In this document: piece by piece, positions 7,710-17,024 of the stretch | Numbering within the stretch: the first letter of the stretch is position 1 | Layout: the number at the start of each line of letters is the position of its first letter | Source: Firm-04 sp964392175 | Lineage (GTDB): Bacteria > Bacillota > Clostridia > Oscillospirales > Ruminococcaceae | Assembly: GCA_964392175.1 (NCBI GenBank) | Contig: CAYMOJ010000001.1 | Location: forward strand, 1 to 64,000 | DNA: 64,000 nt | Direction of reading: 5' to 3' | Notes under the pieces: generated by a model | Databases searched by the model: none | Told to the model about the DNA's origin: nothing | What the model saw: the letters and a program-made list of their open reading frames with translations, nothing else | Position numbers and translations under genes: made by a program

Positions 7710-10700
7710 ATGATCTGCGGAAAAAAACTCTTTGTGCTTTGTACGGCGCAAATTCATAATGACGAGGTACGCCAAAGCGTACGCTGCTTCACACAAGAGG
7801 CCGAAAAGCGAAATTACGCCGTTCTCATCTGCAATTCTTCGTTGGAGAATGCAAGCTTTGGTACTGTCGATGCCGGCTGTCACAGCGTTTTTGATCTGAT
7901 TCCATTTGATATCGCAGATGTCATCGTTTTGATGTCTGAAACCATTGCAAACCACACCATTTGCGAACTGATCTGTGCCACAGCCGCCGAACACCATATC
8001 CCCGTAATGGCATATGACAGCTGCTATGCTGATTGCACCAGCGTGTTCAGCTATGCCAACCAAAGCTTCTCGGATCTGCTCAACCATATCTTTACCATAC
8101 ATGGCTGCCGTAAGGTAGATCTGATCACGGGGATCCGTGGGCATTACGGATCGGAATGCATGGTAATCGCGTATCAGGAGGTACTGCGCGCCAATGGTAT
8201 TCCTTTTGATGATACCCGCGTGGCATATGGTGAATATTGGTCAAAACCCGCTATGATTGCCACCGAAAAGCTGCTTGCATATGATATCCCTGATGCCATC
8301 GTCTGCACCAATGATGATATGGCAATGGCTTGCTGTGCTGTTCTGCGTCGTCACGGCTTCAGTGTGCCGGAAGATGTGATCGTTACAGGCTGTGACGGCG
8401 TGATCCGCGAGCAATATCACACACCTCGCCTTACCACCTGCGTTAAAGATTATGACACTATGACGATGACATTCTTTGATCTGGCAGAAATGATCTTAGA
8501 TGGCTGTGAAGTGGATACCACCCATGAAATTCCTCCGCTACTGCGTCTGTCTGAATCCTGCGGATGCCATGTAACAGAGCAACTTGACCAGAATCAGGCA
8601 ATTGAATTTTACCATGACCGTTTGCAGGCAAGTACCATTCTGGAATCTTATGCCCACCACTATCTCGGTATGCTGATGGATCGCCCCGATTGTACCGTAA
8701 TTGATTACCTCAATGTGCTGGCAAGCCATATGCCGCAGCACTCTTGCCTTTGTTTGCGCGATTGCCTTGCCGCCGAAACCCCGACTGTGGCATATAGCCA
8801 CTTTGCCGATAGCAGTGAACTGATGAGTACCGTTACCCTGAAAGGGAAAGAAAAACGCTATGCCATGATACCACGCAATGAGATTGTTCCCCATCTCGCG
8901 GATATCTTGGCACGCCGCACGGCGATTCTGCTTACTTCAATTTACTGGCAGGATGAGGTATACGGCTACTTTGCCTACTATGGCGATGATATGGATGAAG
9001 AATGCTTCAAGCTGCCGAAATTGATCCATACAGGTGGCAGTGTCATCGCTTCTCATCTGAGCAGTTCGCGGTTACAGGCAGTAAACGAAGCATTGCTTTC
9101 CGCACGCGTACGTGATGCACTGACCGGTATGCTCAATATGAACGGTGCTCTCAAAGCTTTGCAAGAATGTATAGAAGCTCGACAAACCGATGGCCAGCAC
9201 TTGGCATTGCTGTTGTTTGAGCTTTCCAACCTGCGCCAGATCAACACGGTATTCGGTCATAACGAGGGTGATCAAGCACTGTTAAGCCTTGCTGGGGCAA
9301 TCTCCGATTGTACCGACGGGAATATTATTTCGGCACGTATCAGCGGCGATGAATTTTTGGTGGCGCTGATATTGCCTGATCTGAGTATGAACTCTGCCGA
9401 CGCATTGCGCGATGTACTTTGCAGCCGTATCAGCAGCTATAATCAGGTATCAGGCAAAAACTACAGCATCGAGTTGCAATCTGCTTTGCTGATGTTGCCT
9501 CTCACCGCATCCCTTGATGCCGAAAACTGCATCACAGAGGTTATCAGCAGGAAGAATGCTGCAAAGCACAGTACTGCACAGCCCAACGACAAGCTTTCTC
9601 TCAATGATGCAACGGCACAGCTTGTCGCCGATGTGCTGTCTGAAAATCGCCTGACCTACCGTTTCCAGCCCATTGTATTCGCGAAAACAGGCGAAATTTT
9701 TGCATATGAAGCATTGATGCGCACCAACTGTGAGCAGCAGATCTCGCCATTGGTAGTACTGCAATATGCCTCCACACTTGGCAAGCTCTATGATGTGGAA
9801 TGGCTGACCTACCACAACGTGCTGCAAATGATGCGCGAGAATCTGCCACAATTTGGTGGCCACAAGGTCTTTATCAACAGTATTCCCGGACATTTTCTAA
9901 CAGATGCCGATTTCGACACACTTCGCAGTGATTACTCCGACTTACTGTCACAGATTGTAGTGGAATTTACAGAACGTGCCGAAGTTGTTGGCGAGGAGCT
10001 GATCAATATCCAGAATCGCTGCCAATGCGCGGAAATGGAGATCGCTGTGGATGATTATGGTACCGGCTACTCCAATGTCACCAATCTGCTGCACTACTCC
10101 CCCAACTACGTGAAAATTGATCATAGCCTCATCAGTAATATCCATGAGGAGCCGAAAAAGCAGCACTTTGTCACGAACATCATTGAATTTGCTCATGCAA
10201 ACGGCTTTCTGGCATTGGCTGAGGGCGTGGAAACACCCGAAGAACTGCGTGCTGTCATCCGTTTCGGCGTAGATCTCGTGCAAGGCAATTACACCGGTCG
10301 TCCGGAAACAATACCGCCTGCGGAAATCGACCCCGCCGTCCGCATCGCAATGCTGAAAATCAGTACCAGTACTATGGGACGCTCCACACGCAAAACCTAT
10401 ATGGCAACAAGTAGCACACCCATTGATATTGCAAAGCTCTCTCTGGAAAAATACACCGATGTGTTTATTTCACAGCCTCATGCAGAAATTATCGGTAACT
10501 TCGGTATCTCCAGTAACATTACCATCAAATGCAAGGATCATCTCACTTCCCATATCGTAATACGTGATCTGCACCTTTCCTCGCAAACCAATACGCCCTT
10601 GATCATTCTGGGGCGCAACAGCAATATCACGCTGGAATGTGATGGTGACAACCGTCTGGACCATGCAGGCATCTGTGTACCGGAAACCGCCTCCCTCCAT

Positions 10701-11420
10701 CTAACAGGTAGAGGAAACCTGACCATTGGCTGCTCTGACGTGCAAAGCAGTGCCATTGGCGGTGATGTGGATATGGGCTTCGGCAACATCAGCATTGATA
10801 TGGCAGGTTGCTTGCAAATTTCCACCAGTGGCGATAAAGCCATCGGCATTGGTGGTGGCTATGCCCGTGGGCAGAGTATCAAGATATGCAGTACCCGCCT
10901 GTTTATGAATATGGACGGCGCAGAAAGCGTTGCTATCGGCGCAGAAGAAGGCGATTGCGACATCGAGTTAGCCGGCTGTAGTGCTGTGATCACCGTCCGT
11001 GCGGTATCCGGTGTGGGCATTGGCGCGATGGAAGGCAGACCACATATCACGATGGCCACCGCAGAGCTGGATGTAACAGGTTCGGGCAAAGTGATCGTGG
11101 CGATCGGCTCACACAAGGGTGGCGCAGATATCAAGCTGAAGGACTCCACGCTGTGCGCTGAACTAAAGGCGGCTGCCGTGACGGCTGTCGGTTCCGATGA
11201 CGGTGCACCCGGCATCGTGCTACAACGCAGCAATGTGACACTAGCATGCGAAGGCAACCGCGTGCTGACCATCGGCAGCACCGAGTACGACGCAAGTATT
11301 ACTGCGATAGACGCCAATTTCAGCATCAACACACGCTCTGCAAATACGCTGCACCTTGCTGCGGCAGACGGAAAGCTATTGCAGGTGGGTGTCACGGAAC
11401 AACTCAATATCAACGATTGA
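7710..11420 (+). CDS. LacI-type sensor / GGDEF / EAL c-di-GMP regulator with C-terminal beta-helix
   Basis: A 1236-residue protein with no visible signal peptide or membrane segment, hence probably cytosolic. Residues 1-285 resemble the ligand-binding part of LacI-type regulators (no helix-turn-helix). Residues 290-460 are an uncharacterised, possibly GAF-like region. The GGDEF domain (about 465-620) has the signature as SGDEF at 545-549. The EAL domain (about 635-885) keeps EAL at 667-669, FTER, VDDYGTGYS at 780-788, YVKID and AEGVET at 837-842, so phosphodiesterase activity is plausible. Residues 905-1236 form a repetitive beta-helix with AIG/GIG turns every 35-42 residues, like Cthe_2159-type carbohydrate-binding domains. 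ATG 7710 is preferred over GTG 7677 because AGGAGG lies between them. A dockerin gene follows. Confidence 0.85.
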   Translation: MICGKKLFVLCTAQIHNDEVRQSVRCFTQEAEKRNYAVLICNSSLENASFGTVDAGCHSVFDLIPFDIADVIVLMSETIANHTICELICATAAEHHIPVMAYDSCYADCTSVFSYANQSFSDLLNHIFTIHGCRKVDLITGIRGHYGSECMVIAYQEVLRANGIPFDDTRVAYGEYWSKPAMIATEKLLAYDIPDAIVCTNDDMAMACCAVLRRHGFSVPEDVIVTGCDGVIREQYHTPRLTTCVKDYDTMTMTFFDLAEMILDGCEVDTTHEIPPLLRLSESCGCHVTEQLDQNQAIEFYHDRLQASTILESYAHHYLGMLMDRPDCTVIDYLNVLASHMPQHSCLCLRDCLAAETPTVAYSHFADSSELMSTVTLKGKEKRYAMIPRNEIVPHLADILARRTAILLTSIYWQDEVYGYFAYYGDDMDEECFKLPKLIHTGGSVIASHLSSSRLQAVNEALLSARVRDALTGMLNMNGALKALQECIEARQTDGQHLALLLFELSNLRQINTVFGHNEGDQALLSLAGAISDCTDGNIISARISGDEFLVALILPDLSMNSADALRDVLCSRISSYNQVSGKNYSIELQSALLMLPLTASLDAENCITEVISRKNAAKHSTAQPNDKLSLNDATAQLVADVLSENRLTYRFQPIVFAKTGEIFAYEALMRTNCEQQISPLVVLQYASTLGKLYDVEWLTYHNVLQMMRENLPQFGGHKVFINSIPGHFLTDADFDTLRSDYSDLLSQIVVEFTERAEVVGEELINIQNRCQCAEMEIAVDDYGTGYSNVTNLLHYSPNYVKIDHSLISNIHEEPKKQHFVTNIIEFAHANGFLALAEGVETPEELRAVIRFGVDLVQGNYTGRPETIPPAEIDPAVRIAMLKISTSTMGRSTRKTYMATSSTPIDIAKLSLEKYTDVFISQPHAEIIGNFGISSNITIKCKDHLTSHIVIRDLHLSSQTNTPLIILGRNSNITLECDGDNRLDHAGICVPETASLHLTGRGNLTIGCSDVQSSAIGGDVDMGFGNISIDMAGCLQISTSGDKAIGIGGGYARGQSIKICSTRLFMNMDGAESVAIGAEEGDCDIELAGCSAVITVRAVSGVGIGAMEGRPHITMATAELDVTGSGKVIVAIGSHKGGADIKLKDSTLCAELKAAAVTAVGSDDGAPGIVLQRSNVTLACEGNRVLTIGSTEYDASITAIDANFSINTRSANTLHLAAADGKLLQVGVTEQLNIND

Positions 11421-11434
11421 ATCGCCCAGGAACA

Positions 11435-11488
11435 CAAAGCGGTATCGGTGAACAGTACTTCACAGATACCGCTTTGCTTTGTTTTTTG
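11435..11488 (+). terminator. Terminator of the c-di-GMP regulator gene
   Basis: CAAAGCGGTATC (11435-11446) pairs perfectly with GATACCGCTTTG (11465-11476), followed by a T-rich tail to 11488. Confidence 0.85.
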
Positions 11489-11584
11489 TGAAACTGTCAT
11501 GGGATTTCACCTTTTTTAAGAAATTCTTTGTCAGATATGTCACCCGTTTGTTCATAATTTAGCAACAAATTGAGGCGTTCTTTG

Positions 11585-11593
11585 TGCTATACT
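11585..11593 (+). promoter_or_regulatory. Extended -10 promoter of the first dockerin gene
   Basis: TGCTATACT is an extended -10 hexamer. The -35 at the expected distance is weak. The start codon is 34 bases downstream with AGGAGG at 11613-11618. Confidence 0.5.
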
Positions 11594-11626
11594 AAAATTA
11601 CCAATAAGAAAGAGGAGGTTACCCAT

Positions 11627-13723
11627 ATGCAAAAATCTATTCGTAAGGGGTTTTCTGCACTGACCGCTACTGCACTCGCATGCTCTGCTCTGAGCTTCCA
11701 GTTGCCCGCTGTTCATGCCGCAGACCCCGCAAATGTATTGCTTAGCACTGCTGACGGCACAACAGAAATCAGCTTTGACCTGGGCAGTATTGATGTGACC
11801 GCTGTTGACCGTATTGATGCTACCATTTCCGCTGATACAGGCGAAGGCAACGGCTGCTTCGGTTACAATGTTGAAAACCCCGATGCCACGGATGAGGAAG
11901 ACAAGTTCACCTGGACAAAGGCTGCTTGGGATTTTAAGGTTGCCGCCAATGCCAAAACCGTCGTTTCTGCTGATGATCTGGCAGGTACTTTGACAAACGA
12001 CAGCCCGAATTTCACATTCCAGTTTTGGTGGATTCAGTCTTTCTACGATGCCAACGGCAAAAAGTCCGGTGATGGCTCCGCACTGCTCTACGATGTTACC
12101 ATCTACGATGCAGACGATAACATCCTCGGTTACTTCGGCAGCTACGAAAGCGCATTGCTGACAGCGACGACCGATGATAAAACACCTACCTACAACTTTA
12201 ACTTTGTCGGCATCGACCCCACCGCTGTTGATAAGATCGAGGCTGATATCGCTGTCAACACAGGCTATGTCAATGGTGCAATTGGCTATACCGATTCTAC
12301 CATTGAGGTTGATCCCGATGACGAAACTTCTACCAACTGGGTTTCTGTGAATCAGGAAACCAAGGGTCTGTATGACACATGGGTCGCAGAGGGCTTATCC
12401 GGCAAGCTGGACGCAGAGTACCCCTCCGCAAACTTGCAGATCTGGCATGTCAATCCCTTCTATGACAAGGATTCCGGCAAAGTAGACGAGGACGACAACC
12501 CCATCATGGAAGCAGGAACAGCCGGTACTGCACAGGTTATGGCTGTTCGCTACTACGATAAGAACGGTAATGAGCTGGTTCCTGTTGATATCAACACGGC
12601 TTTGCTGGAGCGCACCAGCGATGAAACCGGCGATACCGCTTATGTGATCCCCTTTACCGGTATTGACGCTTCTACCATTGATCGCATTGAAGCAGGCGTG
12701 TATGTGGATTCCGCATATGCAAACGGTTGCATCGGCTATACTGACGCTACTGTCGATATGACAGAAGAAGGTGCAGAGAACTGGGTTTCTGCCGACTGTG
12801 CCAGCGAGGAAGTGTTCAGCATTTGGAAGATCTCCGGTCTGGAAGGCAAGCTGGATGCGGATTACCCCGCAGCGCAAGTGCAGTTCTGGCACACCAACCC
12901 CTTCTATGATAAGGATTCCGGTGAAGTGGATAAGAACGGCGATCCCATCATGGAAGCTGGCTCTATCGGCACTGCAAAGCTTATCTATGTGAAGCTGTAC
13001 ACCAAGGACGGTTCCTTGATCACACCTGTCAACACCGATAATTACCTCGCAATGAAGTACGGCAACGAACTGGACGAAAATGGCAATTCTGTTGTTTCTT
13101 ACCCGATCAACATGACCGATGTAGATGCAACTGCGGTTGCATCCATCGAGCTGTTCTTCAGCGTTGATACCGGCTACACCAATGGTGCGATCGGTTTCAA
13201 CGATGCAAACGGTGACTGGACTTCTTTCAATTATGAGTTCATCGGCAACTTTGGTTCTGTCGTAGTGGATGGCGCAGTGGATGGCATTGACGGAACGATC
13301 CCCGCAAAAAATACGCCCCAGGTGCAGATGTGGTGGGTCAACGAGCAGCGCGTTGGCACTGGCGAGATCGATTCTAAGACCGGTGAAGAAATCACTGAGA
13401 AGGTCGGCGAAGGTACTGCAAAGCTACTGGCTGTTGTAATGTATGATGCTGATGGCAATGAAATCGGTCGCAATGGTTTGACCGATGAAGAGTTGAATCC
13501 CACGCCTGTAGCGGTTGAGCCCTCCGTAGCAACGATGCTTGGTGATGTTGACTGCGATGGCAATGTAAAGGTCGCCGATGTGATCCTGCTCAACCGTTTC
13601 CTTTCTGAAGATAAGGCAGCGGTTATCACCGAACAAGGTATGCTGAACGCTGATATGAATGGCGATGGCGAGGCCACCGCTGCGGATGCAGCTGCAATTC
13701 TGAAGATTTTGGCTGGTCTTTGA
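11627..13723 (+). CDS. Secreted dockerin protein with four repeated modules
   Basis: A 698-residue secreted protein. A signal peptide (positive MQKSIRKG, hydrophobic core, probable cut after VHA near residue 30) is followed by four related modules of about 140-150 residues at roughly 37-190, 194-340, 342-490 and 492-630. Each begins with a 'D-x-T/S-A/T-V/I-D-x-I-E' like stretch, then a 'NGxxGY/F' segment, then a strand rich in Trp/Gln and FYD. The C-terminus (636-698) is a type I dockerin with two calcium loops, DVDCDGNVKVAD and DMNGDGEATAAD. No catalytic domain is recognisable, so the modules may bind polysaccharide or be structural. The start is set by AGGAGG eight bases before ATG. Its dockerin implies docking to a scaffoldin encoded elsewhere. 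Confidence 0.85.
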   Translation: MQKSIRKGFSALTATALACSALSFQLPAVHAADPANVLLSTADGTTEISFDLGSIDVTAVDRIDATISADTGEGNGCFGYNVENPDATDEEDKFTWTKAAWDFKVAANAKTVVSADDLAGTLTNDSPNFTFQFWWIQSFYDANGKKSGDGSALLYDVTIYDADDNILGYFGSYESALLTATTDDKTPTYNFNFVGIDPTAVDKIEADIAVNTGYVNGAIGYTDSTIEVDPDDETSTNWVSVNQETKGLYDTWVAEGLSGKLDAEYPSANLQIWHVNPFYDKDSGKVDEDDNPIMEAGTAGTAQVMAVRYYDKNGNELVPVDINTALLERTSDETGDTAYVIPFTGIDASTIDRIEAGVYVDSAYANGCIGYTDATVDMTEEGAENWVSADCASEEVFSIWKISGLEGKLDADYPAAQVQFWHTNPFYDKDSGEVDKNGDPIMEAGSIGTAKLIYVKLYTKDGSLITPVNTDNYLAMKYGNELDENGNSVVSYPINMTDVDATAVASIELFFSVDTGYTNGAIGFNDANGDWTSFNYEFIGNFGSVVVDGAVDGIDGTIPAKNTPQVQMWWVNEQRVGTGEIDSKTGEEITEKVGEGTAKLLAVVMYDADGNEIGRNGLTDEELNPTPVAVEPSVATMLGDVDCDGNVKVADVILLNRFLSEDKAAVITEQGMLNADMNGDGEATAADAAAILKILAGL

Positions 13724-13768
13724 TCGCCCGCTTGAGCCAACTCTTGATACCACTCTTTGGTCTAAAAC

Positions 13769-13805
13769 AAAACCCGTCGGGATGTTACAGTCCCGACGGG
13801 TTTTC
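13769..13805 (+). terminator. Terminator of the first dockerin gene
   Basis: AAAACCCGTCGGGA and TCCCGACGGGTTTT form a 14-bp stem with an 8-base loop. The flanks are A-rich on one side and T-rich on the other, so it can also work on the minus strand. Confidence 0.9.
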
Positions 13806-13842
13806 GTCTGTTCATTCCCGATATGCCCACACGATCACACGC

Positions 13843-13878
13843 AAAAAAGCCGTCGCTCGGGTTGTGAAAGCGACGGCT
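13843..13878 (-). terminator. Terminator of the CpsB-like gene
   Basis: Read on the minus strand, AGCCGTCGC pairs with GCGACGGCT and runs into TTTTTT. The stem begins at the stop codon of the minus-strand gene. Confidence 0.85.
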
Positions 13879-14605
13879 AATCAATTAAAAAGCTCTGGGG
13901 TTTTGCACCGGAAAGCAACATACGGGAATTACCCTTAATGCGTTTATAGCGTTCCAATGGCAAACTGCGCTTCAGCGCGTGCATGGCCTCCGGCAAATCC
14001 ATCGGACTGTTACCGCTCGCAACAAACTGTATCACACCGCTTGCAATCAAATACAAAGCAAGCTTACGATACTCCGGATTCATCAATCCATTGACAGAAA
14101 TTTGCGTGAGTATCCCATTTTCACGCAAGGAAAGCAGTTCCTCTAATGAATACAGCGCAAAGTAGCGGTCGATATCCGCAAGAATGGGATGCAGCCCCAG
14201 GGAGATCTCGGCACGTTGCACATAATCCATCACAGAATGGTCAAAAGGTGCTTCCGGTGGCGCAAGCAGAATATAGTTGGTCTCTGCCAATGCAAAGCGT
14301 TGCGGTGCACGCAGCGAAAACAGGCAGCTGTTCATTGGCACAACCGCACCTGTTGCCACGCGCACGGGCTTCGGCAAAGTCAGCGCAAAGTCGCGCATCC
14401 CTGTCACTGCTGCATCACGCTGCGCCAAGAAATCAGCCTCGCTGATTCTCTGTGGTTGATACAGGGGTGCCGCAATGATCGTTTTACAATACTTCTCTGC
14501 GCAAGCCTCCAAACGATTGATGGCTTGAATCGCGGTGACCGTATCTGATCCACTATGTGGCAAATCAGCTAAAATATGCCCGTGAATATCCACAAAGCCA
14601 TTCAC
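13877..14605 (-). CDS. Degenerate CpsB/CapC-like PHP-domain protein
   Basis: A 242-residue protein with the outline of the CpsB/YwqE phosphotyrosine phosphatase family (PHP fold, manganese-dependent, controls capsule kinases). The opening DIHGHIL (His-x-His) and a later LGLHP remain. Three other metal or catalytic sites are changed: ATPH has become AAPL, the usual GQE segment is GAVVP, and ASDAH has become ASGNS. It is therefore probably inactive or has a changed function. GTG 14605 is chosen because AAAGGAG lies eight bases upstream. It sits downstream of guaB, separated by a hairpin. No capsule genes are nearby. Confidence 0.6.
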   Translation of the reverse strand: MNGFVDIHGHILADLPHSGSDTVTAIQAINRLEACAEKYCKTIIAAPLYQPQRISEADFLAQRDAAVTGMRDFALTLPKPVRVATGAVVPMNSCLFSLRAPQRFALAETNYILLAPPEAPFDHSVMDYVQRAEISLGLHPILADIDRYFALYSLEELLSLRENGILTQISVNGLMNPEYRKLALYLIASGVIQFVASGNSPMDLPEAMHALKRSLPLERYKRIKGNSRMLLSGAKPQSFLID

Positions 14606-14643
14606 ACAGCGCACTCCTTTCTGCCCGAACCAAAATTGTTGAA

Positions 14644-14670
14644 AGCGGAGGTGCACAAAACACCTCCGCT
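14644..14670 (-). terminator. Hairpin after guaB
   Basis: AGCGGAGGTG and CACCTCCGCT form a 10-bp stem on the minus strand. The following sequence is only moderately T-rich, so termination may be partial and let some transcription reach the CpsB-like gene. Confidence 0.6.
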
Positions 14671-14677
14671 GATAATA

Positions 14678-16147
14678 TCAAATTTGCGCGGAGTAGTTGG
14701 GAGCTTCCTTCGTGATATAAATATCGTGAGGGTGGCTCTCTTTCAGACCCGCTCCTGTAATTCGTACAAATTTTGCACGTTCATGCAATGTAGGGATATC
14801 CACGCAGCCACAATATCCCATACCAGAACGAATACCGCCACAAAGCTGGAACACGGTATCTGCCAACAGCCCCTTATATGGCACGCGACCTTCCACGCCT
14901 TCGGGAACCAGCTTTCTCTGCCCCTCCTGGAAGTAACGATCTTTGGAGCCGCATTCCATAGCCCCCAAACTGCCCATACCACGATAGACCTTGAACTGTC
15001 TACCCTGATAAATCTCTGTTGCACCGGGAGCCTCGTCACAGCCTGCAAACAGGCTACCCAGCATCACGCAGTTTGCGCCGGCTGCCAGCGCTTTGACGAT
15101 ATCACCGGAGTACTTGATGCCACCATCAGCAATCACAGGAATACCATGCTTTTGCGCAACACAGGCAGCGTCATAGATCGCAGTGATCTGCGGCACACCG
15201 ATACCCGCGACCACACGCGTGGTACAAATGGAACCGGGGCCAATGCCGACCTTAATGGCATCTGCGCCTGCATTGATCAATGCCTCCGCAGCTTCGGCTG
15301 TCGCAATATTACCTGCAATCAGCGCGGTATCGGGGAACGCCTGCTTAAATTCACGAACGGCACGCATAATATTAGAACTATGACCGTGAGCACTATCCAG
15401 CACCAGAACATCGACCTTGGCATCCACCAACGCTGCTGCACGATCAAGCATATCAGCGGTCACGCCGATGGCGGCACCGCAAAGCAATCTGCCGTTGGCA
15501 TCACGAGCAGAATTGGGGTACTTCACGGATTTCTCGATATCCTTAATGGTGATCAAACCGCGCAGGACACCATTTTCGTCGACGATAGGCAGCTTTTCAA
15601 TCTTATGCTCACAAAGAATTTTCTGCGCCTGTGCAAGCGTTGTACCCACAGGGGCAGTGACCAAGTTTTCTTTGGTCATCACATCACTGATACGCAGATT
15701 GAAGTCGGTCAAGAAGCGCATATCGCGATTGGTGATGATACCCACCAGCTTGCCGGCAGCGTCAACGATTGGCACACCACTGATCTTATACTTGCCCATG
15801 AGGTTATCCGCATCATAGACATAACGGTCCTCAGTCAGCGAGAAGGGATTGACGATTACACCATTTTCGGAGCGCTTGACCTTATCGACCTCCTCGACCT
15901 GCTTCTCAATAGACATATTCTTGTGGATAATACCGATTCCGCCCTCTCTTGCCATCGCAATTGCCATTTTGGATTCGGTGACGGTATCCATTGCGGAGGT
16001 CATAATAGGAGTATTCAGCATCACGTTACGCGCCAGACGGGTACCCAGCTGAATCATGTTCGGGGTCACGTCCGATTCACCGGGGATCAGCAGCACATCG
16101 TCGAAGGTAAGGCCTTGCTTGGCAAACTTATCTGCATTCTCAAACAT
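14678..16147 (-). CDS. guaB: IMP dehydrogenase
   Basis: Oxidises IMP to XMP with NAD, the committed step to GMP. At 489 residues it has the standard length: a TIM barrel with two CBS domains inserted at about 95-215. The catalytic cysteine is in GIGPGSICTTR and the flap region in the RYFQEGQRK area. The start has GAAAGGAG upstream. It lies 20 bases behind parB in the same direction, so a shared parA-parB-guaB transcript is likely. Confidence 0.97.
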   Translation of the reverse strand: MFENADKFAKQGLTFDDVLLIPGESDVTPNMIQLGTRLARNVMLNTPIMTSAMDTVTESKMAIAMAREGGIGIIHKNMSIEKQVEEVDKVKRSENGVIVNPFSLTEDRYVYDADNLMGKYKISGVPIVDAAGKLVGIITNRDMRFLTDFNLRISDVMTKENLVTAPVGTTLAQAQKILCEHKIEKLPIVDENGVLRGLITIKDIEKSVKYPNSARDANGRLLCGAAIGVTADMLDRAAALVDAKVDVLVLDSAHGHSSNIMRAVREFKQAFPDTALIAGNIATAEAAEALINAGADAIKVGIGPGSICTTRVVAGIGVPQITAIYDAACVAQKHGIPVIADGGIKYSGDIVKALAAGANCVMLGSLFAGCDEAPGATEIYQGRQFKVYRGMGSLGAMECGSKDRYFQEGQRKLVPEGVEGRVPYKGLLADTVFQLCGGIRSGMGYCGCVDIPTLHERAKFVRITGAGLKESHPHDIYITKEAPNYSAQI

Positions 16148-16167
16148 ATTTCTTTCTCCTTTTCACA

Positions 16168-17016
16168 TCATTGATCGGTCAACTTTTCGCAGAGGGCCTG
16201 TAAGTCCTCGCGATTATAGAATTCCAGCGTCAGCGTGCCGGTTTTCTTCTTTGCCTGCACTTGCACTTTTCTGCCCAGCATATCCGCCAGCTGAATCTCC
16301 ATTTCCTCATAAAAGATCTGGTCAGTGGTACGCTGCTGTGGCAGCGCAGGGGGCTGATTCTGCTTTTGCGCCACCTGCTCGATCTCGCGAACGGTAATCC
16401 TTCCCTCAGCGGCGCGCCTTGCGCACTCCAACAGAAGTGTTTCGTCCTTGATGGCAGCCAATGCTTTTGCATGACCCGTAGTAATCGAACCATTTTCCAG
16501 ATAATCCTGCACCGGTGTAGGCAGATTGAGCATCCGCAGTGCGTTCGCTACCGCTGAGCGCGAGCGTCCCACGATCTTCGCAACGTCCTCTTGGGTCATC
16601 CCATAATCCTGCATCAACGTTTGATAACCGATCGCTTCTTCAATGGGATTCAGGTTTTCACGCTGCAAATTCTCGATCAACGCAATCTGGTAGACTTCTT
16701 TGTCGTCCAAGGTGCGAATGATAACGGGGACTTCCGTCAGCCCGATGCGCTTTGCGGCACGCCAGCGACGTTCGCCCGCAACGATCTGATAGCGTCCCTC
16801 TCCGTTTGGACGAACGAGGATCGGTTGCAGCATCCCGTGCTGCTGAATGGACTTTGCAAGCTCAGTGATGGCTTCATCATCGAATTTTTTTCGGGGCTGG
16901 GTACGATTCTGTTCAAGCTCTGAAAGTCGAAGCGTTTGTGTGCTTTGCAGCTCAGTCGCGTTTTCCTCAAACAATGCGCCTAAACCGTTACCCAGACCAC
17001 CTTTGGCTCTTGCCAT
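16168..17016 (-). CDS. parB: Chromosome-partitioning protein ParB (Spo0J)
   Basis: A 282-residue ParB. The CTP-binding/N-terminal domain carries the conserved GERRWRAAK motif; a helix-turn-helix follows (QEDVAKIVGRSRSAVANALR) and a C-terminal dimerisation region ends the protein. It loads at parS sites and works with ParA eight bases upstream. I did not see a canonical parS in the window. Confidence 0.95.
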   Translation of the reverse strand: MARAKGGLGNGLGALFEENATELQSTQTLRLSELEQNRTQPRKKFDDEAITELAKSIQQHGMLQPILVRPNGEGRYQIVAGERRWRAAKRIGLTEVPVIIRTLDDKEVYQIALIENLQRENLNPIEEAIGYQTLMQDYGMTQEDVAKIVGRSRSAVANALRMLNLPTPVQDYLENGSITTGHAKALAAIKDETLLLECARRAAEGRITVREIEQVAQKQNQPPALPQQRTTDQIFYEEMEIQLADMLGRKVQVQAKKKTGTLTLEFYNREDLQALCEKLTDQ

Positions 17017-17024
17017 TGCAGCAC

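Noticed and set aside
14576..16174. A 532-codon open frame on the plus strand opposite guaB
   Set aside because: It is antisense to a clear IMP dehydrogenase, has no ribosome site and gives a low-quality His/Thr/Ile-rich product.
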